Both the position numbers and the translations under genes were made by a program. From Myxococcales bacterium (GTDB taxonomy: Bacteria > Myxococcota_A > Bradymonadia > UBA7976 > UBA1532), in the NCBI GenBank assembly GCA_020633555.1, contig JACKDL010000017.1:86525-150524 (forward strand): a stretch of DNA of 64,000 nucleotides, given 5' to 3'. The notes under the pieces were generated by a model. That model ran no database searches and was not told the DNA's origin. It saw only the letters and a program-made list of their open reading frames with translations. Below are positions 47,389 to 55,197 of the stretch, piece by piece. Within the stretch, counting starts at the first letter, position 1; the number at the start of each line of letters is the position of its first letter.

Positions 47389-48867
47389 ATGACCGCCCTC
47401 GTCGACCGCTGGCACAGCCCCCCGCCCGACGCCGACCGAGCGCAGGTGCTGGCCTTGTTGGCCACCGGGGGCGTGGGCCCCACCTGCTTCCAGGCCCTGG
47501 AGCGCGGGCTGAGTCACTGGTTCGATCCGGCCGGCGACGGGGCGGTGGCCTATGTGCCGGCGGGCCGCTGGTGGGTGGCCGCTGGGTGCCCCATCGCCCC
47601 GCCCGCGCGGCAGGGGGCGGTGGGCGCGGCCTTCGTTTCGGCCGCCAGGGCCCGGGGCCGGCGCGCGGTGTTCTTCGGGGTCGAGGCCAGCTTCCTGCAG
47701 GCGCTGGCGGCGGCCGGGGTCGCGCACGACGCCCTGCAGGTGGCCGAGCAGCCAGACTGGGACCCCCGCGCTTATCACACGCAGGGCCCCAGCCGACGCA
47801 GCCTGCGGGCGCAGGTGCGGCGGGCGGCCAACAAGGGCGTGGTGGTGCGCCGCATCGGCGCCGACGAGCTGGCCCGCCGCCCGGGCTCGCTGCGCGCCGA
47901 GATCGAGTGGGTGCTCGATCGCTGGCTGGCCAGCCGTCGCATGAGCGTCATGCGCTTCATGGTGGATCTGGAGCCCTTCACGTTCCCCGAGGCGCGGCGC
48001 TACTACCTGGCCGAGCAAGGCGACCGGGCGGTGGGCTTTCTGGCGGCGGTGCCCGTGCCGGTCCGCCAGGGGTGGTTCTTCGAGGACGTCATCCGGGTGC
48101 CCGACGCCCCCAACGGCACCGCCGAGGCCCTGATCGACGCGGCCATGCGCGACGCGGCGGCGCAGGGCGACGCCTACGTGACCCTGGGCATGGCACCGCT
48201 GGCGGGGGTGAAGGCGGGCCCCGGGCCACACCGGGCGGTGCGTGGGGTGCTGGTGGCCAGCCGCGAGTGGCTGGGCGCGCTCTACGGCTTCACGGGGGTC
48301 CAGGCCTTCAAAGCGCGTTTCCGGCCCGACACCTGGACGCCGCAGTACCTGGCGGTGGCGCCGGGGCGGGTGGGGGTGGGTGCCTTCCGGGCCACGCTGC
48401 GGGCCTTCGCGGGCGGCGGGCTGCTGCGCTTCGGCTTCGACACGGGCTGGCGGATCATGAGCCGGGTGCCCGGGCCGGTGTGGGCCTGGGGCCTGCGGGG
48501 GCTGGCGGCCCTGCTGATCCCGTGGACGGCCCTGCTGGCGGCGGTGGACGGCGCGCGCTGGTTCGGCGACGAGAGCATCCAGTGGGCCTGGGTGGCCTTC
48601 GACGCCGGCTACTGCCTGGCGTTGTTCGGGCTGGCGCGGCTGGTGGCGCAGGGCCACCGGCTGGCGCGGGCACTGAGCATGTTCCTGGCCGGGGCCACGA
48701 TGACCGACTTCGTCCTGTCCACGGTGCAGGCCAGCCTGCTTCATCGCGCGGTCACCGGGTGGGCGGCGCTGGCGGTGGGCGTGGGCATCCTGGGCCCGCT
48801 GCTGGCCACCTGGTTCCTGTGGTCGTTGGCGCTGGTGGCGCCCATCGCCGGGCGGCGCCTGAGGTGA
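47389..48867 (+). CDS. DUF2156 (MprF-like) aminoacyl/acyltransferase with C-terminal membrane segments
   Basis: The N-terminal ~330 residues form the double GNAT-like fold of DUF2156, the catalytic region of phosphatidylglycerol lysyltransferases. Indicators are a basic RRSLRAQVRRAANKGVVV segment, AEIEWVLDRWLASRRMSVMRFMVDLEPF, and GFLAAVPV...WFFEDVIRVPDAPNGTAEALIDAA. The C-terminal ~160 residues contain four to five hydrophobic helices. In MprF the membrane domain precedes the transferase; here the order is reversed. It may modify membrane lipids, but the substrate is unknown. It is divergent from the FrzS/AglZ-like gene. Confidence 0.75.
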   Translation: MTALVDRWHSPPPDADRAQVLALLATGGVGPTCFQALERGLSHWFDPAGDGAVAYVPAGRWWVAAGCPIAPPARQGAVGAAFVSAARARGRRAVFFGVEASFLQALAAAGVAHDALQVAEQPDWDPRAYHTQGPSRRSLRAQVRRAANKGVVVRRIGADELARRPGSLRAEIEWVLDRWLASRRMSVMRFMVDLEPFTFPEARRYYLAEQGDRAVGFLAAVPVPVRQGWFFEDVIRVPDAPNGTAEALIDAAMRDAAAQGDAYVTLGMAPLAGVKAGPGPHRAVRGVLVASREWLGALYGFTGVQAFKARFRPDTWTPQYLAVAPGRVGVGAFRATLRAFAGGGLLRFGFDTGWRIMSRVPGPVWAWGLRGLAALLIPWTALLAAVDGARWFGDESIQWAWVAFDAGYCLALFGLARLVAQGHRLARALSMFLAGATMTDFVLSTVQASLLHRAVTGWAALAVGVGILGPLLATWFLWSLALVAPIAGRRLR

Positions 48868-48891
48868 GGCGGCTGCCGTGAGGGAGGATCC

Positions 48892-49865
48892 ATGAGCGCA
48901 CCCCTGCAAGGGCTGGAGGGCCTGGCGGAGCTGCGGGCCGCGGGACGCAGCTCGGCCGAGGCCGTGCAGGCGCTGAGCCGGGCAGGGGGCCTGGTGGGGG
49001 CTTGGGCGGCCCCGCTGGCCCGCTCGGTGGAGCAGGGGGTGGATCTGGGGCTGGCGCTGGCCCGCACCCACAGCCTGACCGCTGCCGAGCTGGCCCAGGT
49101 GGGCGGGCCCGGCGCGGCCGGTGAGCCCCTGGCGCTGCACGCCGTCATCGACGCCCGGCGCCAACGGCTGGGCCGCCGGCGGCGGCTGCTGGGGGCCCTC
49201 GTGCTGCCCGGCATCATAGGCGCGCTCACGGTGCTGCCCGTGCGCGGCCTGGGGCTGCTGCTGGGGGGCGGGGTGCCGGTGGGGGCCACGGTGGTGGACT
49301 GGGTGCCGTATGGCGTGCTCATGGGGCTGGTGTGGATCTCGGGCGGGCAGCCGCTGGGTTTCACGCAGAAGCTGCCAGGCGGCGCGCGCTGGCACCTGCG
49401 CGCGGCGCGGGCGCGGGCCGCGGCGTTGCTGGGTGCGGGGCTGCGCGCGGGCGTCGCGCCCGCTGGGGTGTTCGAGGGCGGGGGCGGCTGAGCGAGGGCT
49501 CGCTGGCCGCCGGGCTGGCGGGCACGGCGCGCCGCCTGCGCGAGGGGGCGCCGCTGGCCGAGGCCACGCCGCCGGCCGAGCGGGTGGGCGAGCCCCTGGC
49601 GCTGGCGCTGGCCGTGGGCGCCGGCGTCGATGATCTGCCCACCCGGCTGCTGACCTTGGCCACGGCGGAGCGGGTGGCCTTGGCGCGGCAGGTGCTGCGC
49701 GCGGTGCGGGTGTTGGCGTGGATCGCCATCACCTGGGCGAGCTGGCGGGCCTTCGCGGGCCTGGCCAACCTGGAGCTGGGCGGGCTGCCCGGCGGGCTGA
49801 ACCTGCCCGGCATGGACGGGAAGAGCGGCGAGATGGAGCAGCTGATGCGCGAGCTTGACCTGTGA
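48892..49865 (+). pseudogene. Type II secretion F (GspF/PilC)-like membrane protein, frameshifted
   Basis: The first reading frame (ATG 48892 to stop 49491) contains one T2SSF-type helical domain (LRAAGRSSAEAVQALSRAGG...) and a hydrophobic segment, then the beginning of a second T2SSF domain. The second domain continues in another frame as LSEGSLAAGLAGTARRLREG and GEPLALALAVGAGVDDLPTR up to 49865. Adding one base in the G5 run at 49480-49484 fuses both into a protein of about 325 residues with the T2SSF repeat layout. Sequence error, recent inactivation or recoding are all possible. No other secretion genes adjoin it. The stop overlaps the next start as GTGA. Confidence 0.7.
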
Positions 49866-50488
49866 GCGGGGCCAAGATCCTGTTCTGCCATGGCTTCGAG
49901 GGGCGGCCCATGGGCACCAAGGCCCAGCACCTGGCGCAGGCGCTGGGGTGCGAGGTGGCCTCGCCCGACCTGTACGCCCGGGGCTTCACCTTCGAGCAGC
50001 AGGTGGCCGTGGCGCTGGCGGCCCTGGACGGGGTGCCGACGATCCACACGGTGGTGGGCTCGAGCCTGGGGGGCTTCGTGGCGGCGGTGGTGGCCAGCCG
50101 GCGGCTGGACCGGCGCCTGCGCCTGGTGCTGCTGGCGCCCGCCGTGAACATCCACGCCCTGTGGACGCACCGCCTGGGCGCCGACGGCCTGGCGGCGTGG
50201 GCGGCGCGGGGCGCCCTGCGCTACGACCACGCGGGCGTGGGGCGCACCATCGAGATCCCCTACGACGCCTTCACGCAGGCCCAGGCGGCTGCCGAGGTCA
50301 CTGTCGCGCACCCCGCCGAAATCCTGCACGGGCTGCAGGACGACGTGGTGCCGGTGCAGGTCAGCCTGGATCTGGCAGCGCGATCGCCGGGGGTGCGTCG
50401 GGTGAGCCTGACCCCCGACGGGCACCGGCTGCTGGCGTCGCTGGACGTGATGGTCGAGGCGGTGCGGCGGCTGGGCGTCGGCGGCTGA
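49862..50488 (+). CDS. YqiA/YcfP-like alpha/beta hydrolase
   Basis: The 208-residue protein begins at a GTG overlapping the preceding stop. It shows LFCHGFEGRPMGTKA (oxyanion region), nucleophile motif GSSLGG (about residue 69), an acid in GLQDDVVP and His in DGHRLL. This set matches YqiA/UPF0227 esterases, short single-domain serine hydrolases. The substrate is unknown. It is cytoplasmic, with no signal peptide. Confidence 0.85.
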   Translation: MSGAKILFCHGFEGRPMGTKAQHLAQALGCEVASPDLYARGFTFEQQVAVALAALDGVPTIHTVVGSSLGGFVAAVVASRRLDRRLRLVLLAPAVNIHALWTHRLGADGLAAWAARGALRYDHAGVGRTIEIPYDAFTQAQAAAEVTVAHPAEILHGLQDDVVPVQVSLDLAARSPGVRRVSLTPDGHRLLASLDVMVEAVRRLGVGG

Positions 50489-50495
50489 CGAGCCC

Positions 50496-51536
50496 CTACT
50501 TGGGCGTGGCCTGATCCTTGTAGAAGGACACGGCTGGATCGGGGCCCGCGGCCCCCGGGCCCGCCGGCTCGGTGCCCGTGGGCGCGTCCGCCACTTCCCC
50601 CCCGTCGGGCTCGACCGTGGCGGGATCCGCGGACTTGGGGGCGTCCTCGTAGCCCCGGACCGTGGGCAGTGTGCCCACCCGCAGCAGGATGGCCACCGCC
50701 AGCTCGGCGGTGGGGCCGGCGGGCTTGTCGGCGCAATCCCGCAACACGTCGCGCAGGGTGCCGCAGGCGGTCTGCTCCCCCGCGCTGGCCTGGGCGGCAG
50801 GCCGCCCGCAGGGCCGGTGGTGGGGCTGGGTGCGCTGCGCCAGCGCGAAGTCCACCCAGCGGGCGTAGCGCCGCGCGAAGGTCAGCAGCTCGGCGGCGCG
50901 CTCGGGCTTGCAGGCCATGCGCGCGGCGCGATCAGCGGCCAGCTCTGTCAGCTCGCGCCAGATGGCGTCGATGTCGCCAGGACCCGCGGCCACCCCCAGC
51001 TCGCTGCGGCCGTTGGCGTGGCGGGCCAGCACCACGTCGCGGGCGGCGTCGTCCTGGGCGATGGCCAGATCGGCCCACAGCGAGGGCAGCCGTGGGTGGG
51101 CGGGCACCAGGAACACCTCGAGGCCGTGCCGCTCCACCCAGCGCTTCACGTGGGTCTGGCGCGGGGCCAGCGTGGCCACCGCCTTGAAGTCCATCACCGC
51201 CTTGGTGTGCTCCACCAGGGCGGCGAAGACCTCGCGTCGGTGGCTCACCGAGCGCCCCTGCCAGTGCTGCGAGGCCTGATCGTCGAGCTGGAAGCGCACC
51301 TGCGCCGCGCCCTTCTCGGGCAGGGTGACGGTGACGTCGTCGAAGGGACGCTGCAGGTCGAAGACCCGCGCCTCGGCCTTCAGCTCTTCGGCGAGCTCGC
51401 GCGCCACCGCCGCGTGCAGCCACGCCTGCTGGACCTCGACCTGGCTGCGGGGCGCCTTGGCGGATGCGCCGGGGGCGCTCAGGGCCAGCGCGCTGAGGAC
51501 CAGCGCCAGGGGCGCCGGGAGCGTCGCGGTGCGCAT
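50496..51536 (-). CDS. Exported hypothetical protein, 346 aa
   Basis: A Sec signal peptide ending ASA before KAP (about residue 27) is followed by a soluble domain rich in helices (VEVQQAWLHAAVARELAEEL..., VEHTKAVMDFKAVATLAPRQ). Cysteines are limited to the C-terminal half (ACKPERA, CGRP, TACGTLRDVLRDC). The last ~50 residues are a Pro/Gly/Asp-rich, probably disordered tail. I do not recognise a family. It is convergent with the YqiA gene, with only seven bases between. Confidence 0.75.
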   Translation of the reverse strand: MRTATLPAPLALVLSALALSAPGASAKAPRSQVEVQQAWLHAAVARELAEELKAEARVFDLQRPFDDVTVTLPEKGAAQVRFQLDDQASQHWQGRSVSHRREVFAALVEHTKAVMDFKAVATLAPRQTHVKRWVERHGLEVFLVPAHPRLPSLWADLAIAQDDAARDVVLARHANGRSELGVAAGPGDIDAIWRELTELAADRAARMACKPERAAELLTFARRYARWVDFALAQRTQPHHRPCGRPAAQASAGEQTACGTLRDVLRDCADKPAGPTAELAVAILLRVGTLPTVRGYEDAPKSADPATVEPDGGEVADAPTGTEPAGPGAAGPDPAVSFYKDQATPK

Positions 51537-51609
51537 GTGGGGCTCCTGACTACATCATCTCACCCTGGACGATAGGCGGGGGCCGGTGGGGTGTCCACTT
51601 CGCGCCCGC

Positions 51610-51714
51610 TCAGGGGAGGCCGGACTCCGATGACGCCGCGGCGGGCGCGTCGGTGGGCGCCAGCCCGGCGAAGCCGCCGCCGATGATGAGCACCCTGGGG
51701 TTGATGGCGGGCAT
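51610..51714 (-). pseudogene. Truncated NAD(P)/FAD-oxidoreductase remnant (34 codons)
   Basis: A strong ribosome binding site (GGGAGG four bases upstream) and ATG 51714 open a frame reading MPAINPRVLIIGGGFAGLA. This is the beta-strand plus GxGxxG dinucleotide-binding loop that starts NDH-2-type and related flavoenzymes. It then runs into 15 unrelated residues and a stop at 51610. The natural explanation is an internal deletion that kept the translation start and removed almost the entire ~400-codon gene. It may still be translated as a 34-residue peptide. It lies between the exported hypothetical and the DUF202 gene. Confidence 0.65.
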
Positions 51715-51768
51715 TGAGCCTCCCGGCGAACGCGTTCGCCGCAATGGGGCGACCGGTTGGGGCGGGAT

Positions 51769-52128
51769 CTACAGCAGGACGTAGATCAGCGCCCCGATGG
51801 ACAGGGCCGCGACCACCAGCGCCACCGCCAGCGGCCCCTTGCGGGCCACGGGGAACTGCCCCTGCTCCAGCAGGCGGGCCACGGCCAGGTAGCGTTCGAT
51901 GCCGTAGAACAGGGCCAGGCCGCCGAGGGCGATGAGGAGCACGCCGCCCAGCTCGGCCCAGTCGCTGTCCCGGGTGTCGGCCGCGAAGCGCTCGAGCACC
52001 ACGCCCAGGCCCACCAGGCCCAGCGCCGTGCGCACCCACGCCAGGTAGGTGCGCTCGTTGGCCAGGTGGTCCCGGGCGGTGCTGCCGCGGTTCTCGATGG
52101 GTCGGCGGACCTTGAGTCTACGGGCCAT
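51769..52128 (-). CDS. DUF202-family membrane protein
   Basis: The 119-residue protein has the DUF202 signature DHLANERTYLAWVRTALGLVGLG followed by two more hydrophobic segments, giving three membrane passes. Function is not established; yeast relatives (VTC subunits) link the domain to polyphosphate machinery, but that does not transfer here. GGGGAG precedes ATG 52128. It is 79 bp downstream of the DUF2780-like gene on the same strand. Confidence 0.85.
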   Translation of the reverse strand: MARRLKVRRPIENRGSTARDHLANERTYLAWVRTALGLVGLGVVLERFAADTRDSDWAELGGVLLIALGGLALFYGIERYLAVARLLEQGQFPVARKGPLAVALVVAALSIGALIYVLL

Positions 52129-52207
52129 GGGCTCCCCCCGTTGCAGTGGGGGCCATCGGCGATCCGGGCGCGGATCGCAAGGGGGAAGGGGCGCGGCGGC
52201 GCCGGGC

Positions 52208-52663
52208 TCAGCCCAGCAGCTTGCCCAGCATGGGCACCTGGGCGGCCAGCTTGCTGACCACCGCGTCGCCCGCCTTGTCCTTCAGGAACTTCACCAGGAG
52301 CTGCACGAAGTCGCCCGCCGAGTCCATGCTGAGCCCGGCGCCGGTGAACTTCGAGATCAGATCCATGGCGCCGCCCGCGCCGGCGGCCTTCGCGGCCATG
52401 CCCGCCAGGCCGCCCAGGCCCCCGCCGAAGCCGCCCAGCCCGCCCAAGGCGCCGCCCAGGCCGCCGCCGCCCTTGGGGGCCTCGGCCTGCTCGGCCTCGT
52501 CGGCCACCGCGTCCAGCCCTGGCACCTGATCGGCCACCTGGGCGAAGTCGGCGTCGTCGCCGTCCTTGCGCAGGGCCGAGATGACGCTGCCGGTGAGATC
52601 GCGGGCGGTGCCGGTGGAGATGCCGTACTTGCCGGCGGCCTGCTCGATGAACTGCTCGATCAT
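52208..52663 (-). CDS. DUF2780-like small protein with Gly-rich centre
   Basis: The 151-residue product has an N-terminal helical part (IEQFIEQAAGKYGISTGTA, PGLDAVADEAEQ), a Gly/Leu/Ala-rich centre of GGLGG units (about 65-95) and a C-terminal helical part (SMDSAGDFVQLLVKFLKDKAG). This pattern resembles the VcgC/VcgE (DUF2780) family, whose function is unknown. There is no signal peptide. GAGG lies seven bases before ATG 52663. Confidence 0.7.
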   Translation of the reverse strand: MIEQFIEQAAGKYGISTGTARDLTGSVISALRKDGDDADFAQVADQVPGLDAVADEAEQAEAPKGGGGLGGALGGLGGFGGGLGGLAGMAAKAAGAGGAMDLISKFTGAGLSMDSAGDFVQLLVKFLKDKAGDAVVSKLAAQVPMLGKLLG

Positions 52664-52732
52664 GGGTGCCTCACGGGTTGGGCCGGCCTGCGCCGGCGGG
52701 ATGTCGTACTCGACCTGCGGGCGCGGGGAAAG

Positions 52733-53194
52733 TCACCCGGCGCCGCCACAACAACGCTTGAACTTCTTCCCGCTGCCGCAGGGGCAGGGGTCGTTGCGCC
52801 CCAGGCGCGGGGTGGCGCCGACGGCGTAGATCCAGCGGCCGTCCCGGCGCTCGAAGCGCGAGACCTCGTGGATGTTGCGGGGGCGGCCGCCCTCCTCGAA
52901 GCGCGCGAGGAACCACACCTGCCCCTCGGCGTCTTCGGGGCCGCCCGCTTCGGTGCGGTACACGCTCAGCCCCAGCCAGCGCACGCTGCGGCCCCACGCG
53001 CCCAGATCGTCCGCGTCCACGGGGGCGAGCTGCGTGCGCGCCAGGTAGGCGCCGTCGCCGCGGGTGAAGGCGGTGTAGCGCGACCGCATGAGCGCCTCGG
53101 CCGTGGGCGGCGCGCCCATGTTGGTCAGCCAGGGGCCGCAGCAGGCGGCCAGGACGTGGCCCGATCCGCACGGGCAGGGATCCATCGCGATCAT
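52733..53194 (-). CDS. YchJ-type protein with two SEC-C zinc motifs
   Basis: The 153-residue protein has a SEC-C-like cysteine cluster at each end: MDPCPCGSGHVLAACC at the start and NDPCPCGSGKKFKRCC at the finish. Between them is a YchJ middle domain (RSRYTAFTRGDGAYL, EVSRFERRDGRWIYA). SEC-C motifs bind zinc and, in SecA, SecB and the ribosome; the role of YchJ is unknown. The ATG at 53194 overlaps the stop of the small upstream lipoprotein (TGATG), which I use to choose the start; a GTG at 53197 is the alternative. Confidence 0.88.
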   Translation of the reverse strand: MIAMDPCPCGSGHVLAACCGPWLTNMGAPPTAEALMRSRYTAFTRGDGAYLARTQLAPVDADDLGAWGRSVRWLGLSVYRTEAGGPEDAEGQVWFLARFEEGGRPRNIHEVSRFERRDGRWIYAVGATPRLGRNDPCPCGSGKKFKRCCGGAG

Positions 53195-53364
53195 CACTCG
53201 CCGTAGAGGTACGCGACGGCGCTGATGCGCCAGCGGCCGTCGGGGTGCACGTCAGGGATGTCGAAGGCGAAGTCGTGGTCGCCCGCGTCGTCCAGCCGGG
53301 GTGGGTGAACTCGACGGTAGCAGGCGAGGAGGGCCAAGGCGGCCAGACCGATGAACACGCGCAT
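53194..53364 (-). CDS. Small lipoprotein, 56 aa
   Basis: The frame from ATG 53364 encodes a short signal with lipobox LALLAC and a ~40-residue mature peptide. The peptide contains LDDAGDHDFAFDIPDVHPDGRW and ends RISAVAYLYGE. The ribosome binding site is only a G-run, but the lipobox and the TGATG overlap with the SEC-C gene support it as real. It could also be the truncated remainder of a larger lipoprotein. Confidence 0.6.
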   Translation of the reverse strand: MRVFIGLAALALLACYRRVHPPRLDDAGDHDFAFDIPDVHPDGRWRISAVAYLYGE

Positions 53365-53459
53365 GCAGACGCCCCCGGGTGTGGCCCCAGCCTACGGAAT
53401 GGCCGACCCACCGGGCCAGCGTGTTAGCCTGCGGGGGTACGCCTGAAGGGGGACTCGCC

Positions 53460-53933
53460 ATGGCCGACAAGAAGCCCGTGTCGTTGCTGCTGGACGCCAT
53501 CACCGCTCAGACGGTGGCCAAGGCCAGGCAGGAGGCCACCGAGCGTGCCCGAGCGGACGCCGAGCGGGCCGAGGTGGAGGCGGCCGAGGCGAAGGCCGAG
53601 ATCGAGGCCCGCGCCCGGGCCAAGGCCGCCGCCCGCGCCGAGGACGATGACGACGAGGAAGACGGCGGCCGCCGGGGCCCCCCCGCCTGGCTGGGCCGCT
53701 CGGCCGCCGAGCTGCTGGCGGGCCGCGGCGGCCGGGCCAGCGCCACCACCGACGTGCACACCGGCGGGGCCAAGGAGGTGGCCCCCCCGCCGCCCAGCCG
53801 GCGGGCGCGGGTCGAGAGCACCTTGGATGTGCACACCGACGGCGCGCAGGAGGTGGAGGCCGAGGGCGACGGGGCCATCCGCGCCCGGGTCGAGGCGCGC
53901 CTGGACGTGCACGTCGAAGAAGACGAAGACTGA
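53460..53933 (+). CDS. Charged helical protein with three LDVHT-type repeats
   Basis: The 157-residue protein begins MADKKPVSLLLDAITAQTV, has a predicted coiled coil rich in Ala/Glu/Arg (about 20-60), an acidic patch EDDDDEED (61-68) and then three imperfect repeats. These are RASATTDVHTGGAKEV (92-107), RARVESTLDVHTDGAQEV (116-132) and RARVEARLDVHVEEDED (141-157). No family is recognised and the repeat may be a binding module. GGGGGA precedes ATG 53460. It is divergent from the small lipoprotein/SEC-C operon. Confidence 0.7.
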   Translation: MADKKPVSLLLDAITAQTVAKARQEATERARADAERAEVEAAEAKAEIEARARAKAAARAEDDDDEEDGGRRGPPAWLGRSAAELLAGRGGRASATTDVHTGGAKEVAPPPPSRRARVESTLDVHTDGAQEVEAEGDGAIRARVEARLDVHVEEDED

Positions 53934-54065
53934 CTTCGGTTCGCGCTCGGTGACTGCCCGGCCCGCCACCCGCCAGACCCCACCGGCGGCAGGCGCGCTG
54001 GCCACTTACCGGCGGAATTCGAGCCGCTGCGACGCAAAACCCCGCCCCCCGCCCCGTCCCGCGGC

Positions 54066-54081
54066 TGGCACGGCCCTGGCA
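54066..54081 (+). promoter_or_regulatory. Possible sigma54-type promoter
   Basis: TGGCACGGCCCTGGCA has a perfect -24 element (TGGCACG) and correct GG-to-GC spacing to a -12 element TGGCA, which departs from TTGCA at one base. It lies 54 bp before the lipoprotein start, and sigma54 regulation is frequent in myxobacteria. The single mismatch at an important position lowers confidence. Confidence 0.3.
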
Positions 54082-54134
54082 TTGCCCGCCGGGGTCCACC
54101 TGTCCCGCTGTGACCGATCCCAAAGGGGAGCCCC

Positions 54135-55178
54135 ATGCGTCGCCTGATCCCGCTGAGCCTGGCCACCGTGTCCCTGCTGGCCTGTGGCGAGCCCACCGAG
54201 CCCACGCCCGCTGCCGCCGGCGACCTGTGCGCCCAGGCCAACGCCCGCCTGGCGGCGTGCTTCCCGGAGCAGCCCTCGGGTCAGGCCTGCCACGGCGGCA
54301 CCGCCCAGCGCATCGCCGACGCCACCTGCGACGAGCTGGCCGCTGCGGACGCCAAGGCCGACGGCGGCTGGATGTGCTTCTGGACCCCTTGGCTGTGTGC
54401 CAGCGGGGGCGGCGGCGCGGCCACGGTCGACACCTACACCTTGTTCGTGGGCACGAGCCGCTGCGGGACCTACTTCGGCGCCGGCGACGACTGCACCTAC
54501 TACTACGCCAGCGCCTGCACCGAGGTGGGCCTGTTCAAGGACGGCGTGGAGCTCGAGCGCAAGTTCAGCAGCACCCACGGGAACGTGCGCTTCGACCTGG
54601 CCGAGAAGGGCGACTACGAGGTGCGCGTCTTCGACCGCGCCGGCGAGATCACCACGCAGATCAAGGGCACCTTCGACTACCGCTACGAGCCCGCGGTCGA
54701 GGCGGTCACCGTCGGCGACGCGGCCGAGGTGCGGCTGGGCTTCGATCTGCCCAACGACAGCGAGGCCAAGGTCAAGCAGTGCGCCCCGGTGACCGTGGAT
54801 CTGACCGTCGAGACCGCGGCCGGCGAGCGGGTGGAGTCGAAGCAGGTGGAGTGGGACTGGTTCGTGCGCTTCCTGCAGCCCGACGGCACGGTGGACGTGA
54901 CCCGCCCCTTCAGCATCCACCCCGACGCCACCGGCGAGGCCGACTACGTGAACCGCACCACCTTCCACGGGATCTACAAGGGTGAGAGCCTGGTGGAGTT
55001 CATCCGCATGGACATCCCGGAGTGGCGGCAGGAGAACAACCCCGACTACGAAGCCCTGCTGGACCGCTACGCCGTCGAGAGCGTGGATCCGGTGGCCGTG
55101 CCCTTCACGCTGGAAGACGGCCAGATCCCCGCGGGCGCCGGCTTCAGCTACGGCGTCATCGACCCCCTCACCGAGTGA
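54135..55178 (+). CDS. Lipoprotein, 347 aa, unknown function
   Basis: GGGGAG precedes ATG 54135, and the signal ends in lipobox LLAC. The mature protein has an N-terminal Cys-rich part (LCAQANARLAACFPEQ, CHGG, TCDEL), a Gly stretch, then beta-rich segments such as TYTLFVGTSRCGTYFGAGDDC and VRFDLAEKGDYEVRVFDRAG, suggesting Ig-like or beta-sandwich domains. No enzyme motif is visible. It is a single gene convergent with the propeller lipoprotein gene. Confidence 0.8.
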   Translation: MRRLIPLSLATVSLLACGEPTEPTPAAAGDLCAQANARLAACFPEQPSGQACHGGTAQRIADATCDELAAADAKADGGWMCFWTPWLCASGGGGAATVDTYTLFVGTSRCGTYFGAGDDCTYYYASACTEVGLFKDGVELERKFSSTHGNVRFDLAEKGDYEVRVFDRAGEITTQIKGTFDYRYEPAVEAVTVGDAAEVRLGFDLPNDSEAKVKQCAPVTVDLTVETAAGERVESKQVEWDWFVRFLQPDGTVDVTRPFSIHPDATGEADYVNRTTFHGIYKGESLVEFIRMDIPEWRQENNPDYEALLDRYAVESVDPVAVPFTLEDGQIPAGAGFSYGVIDPLTE

Positions 55179-55197
55179 GCCCCAGGGCGCCGAACGC

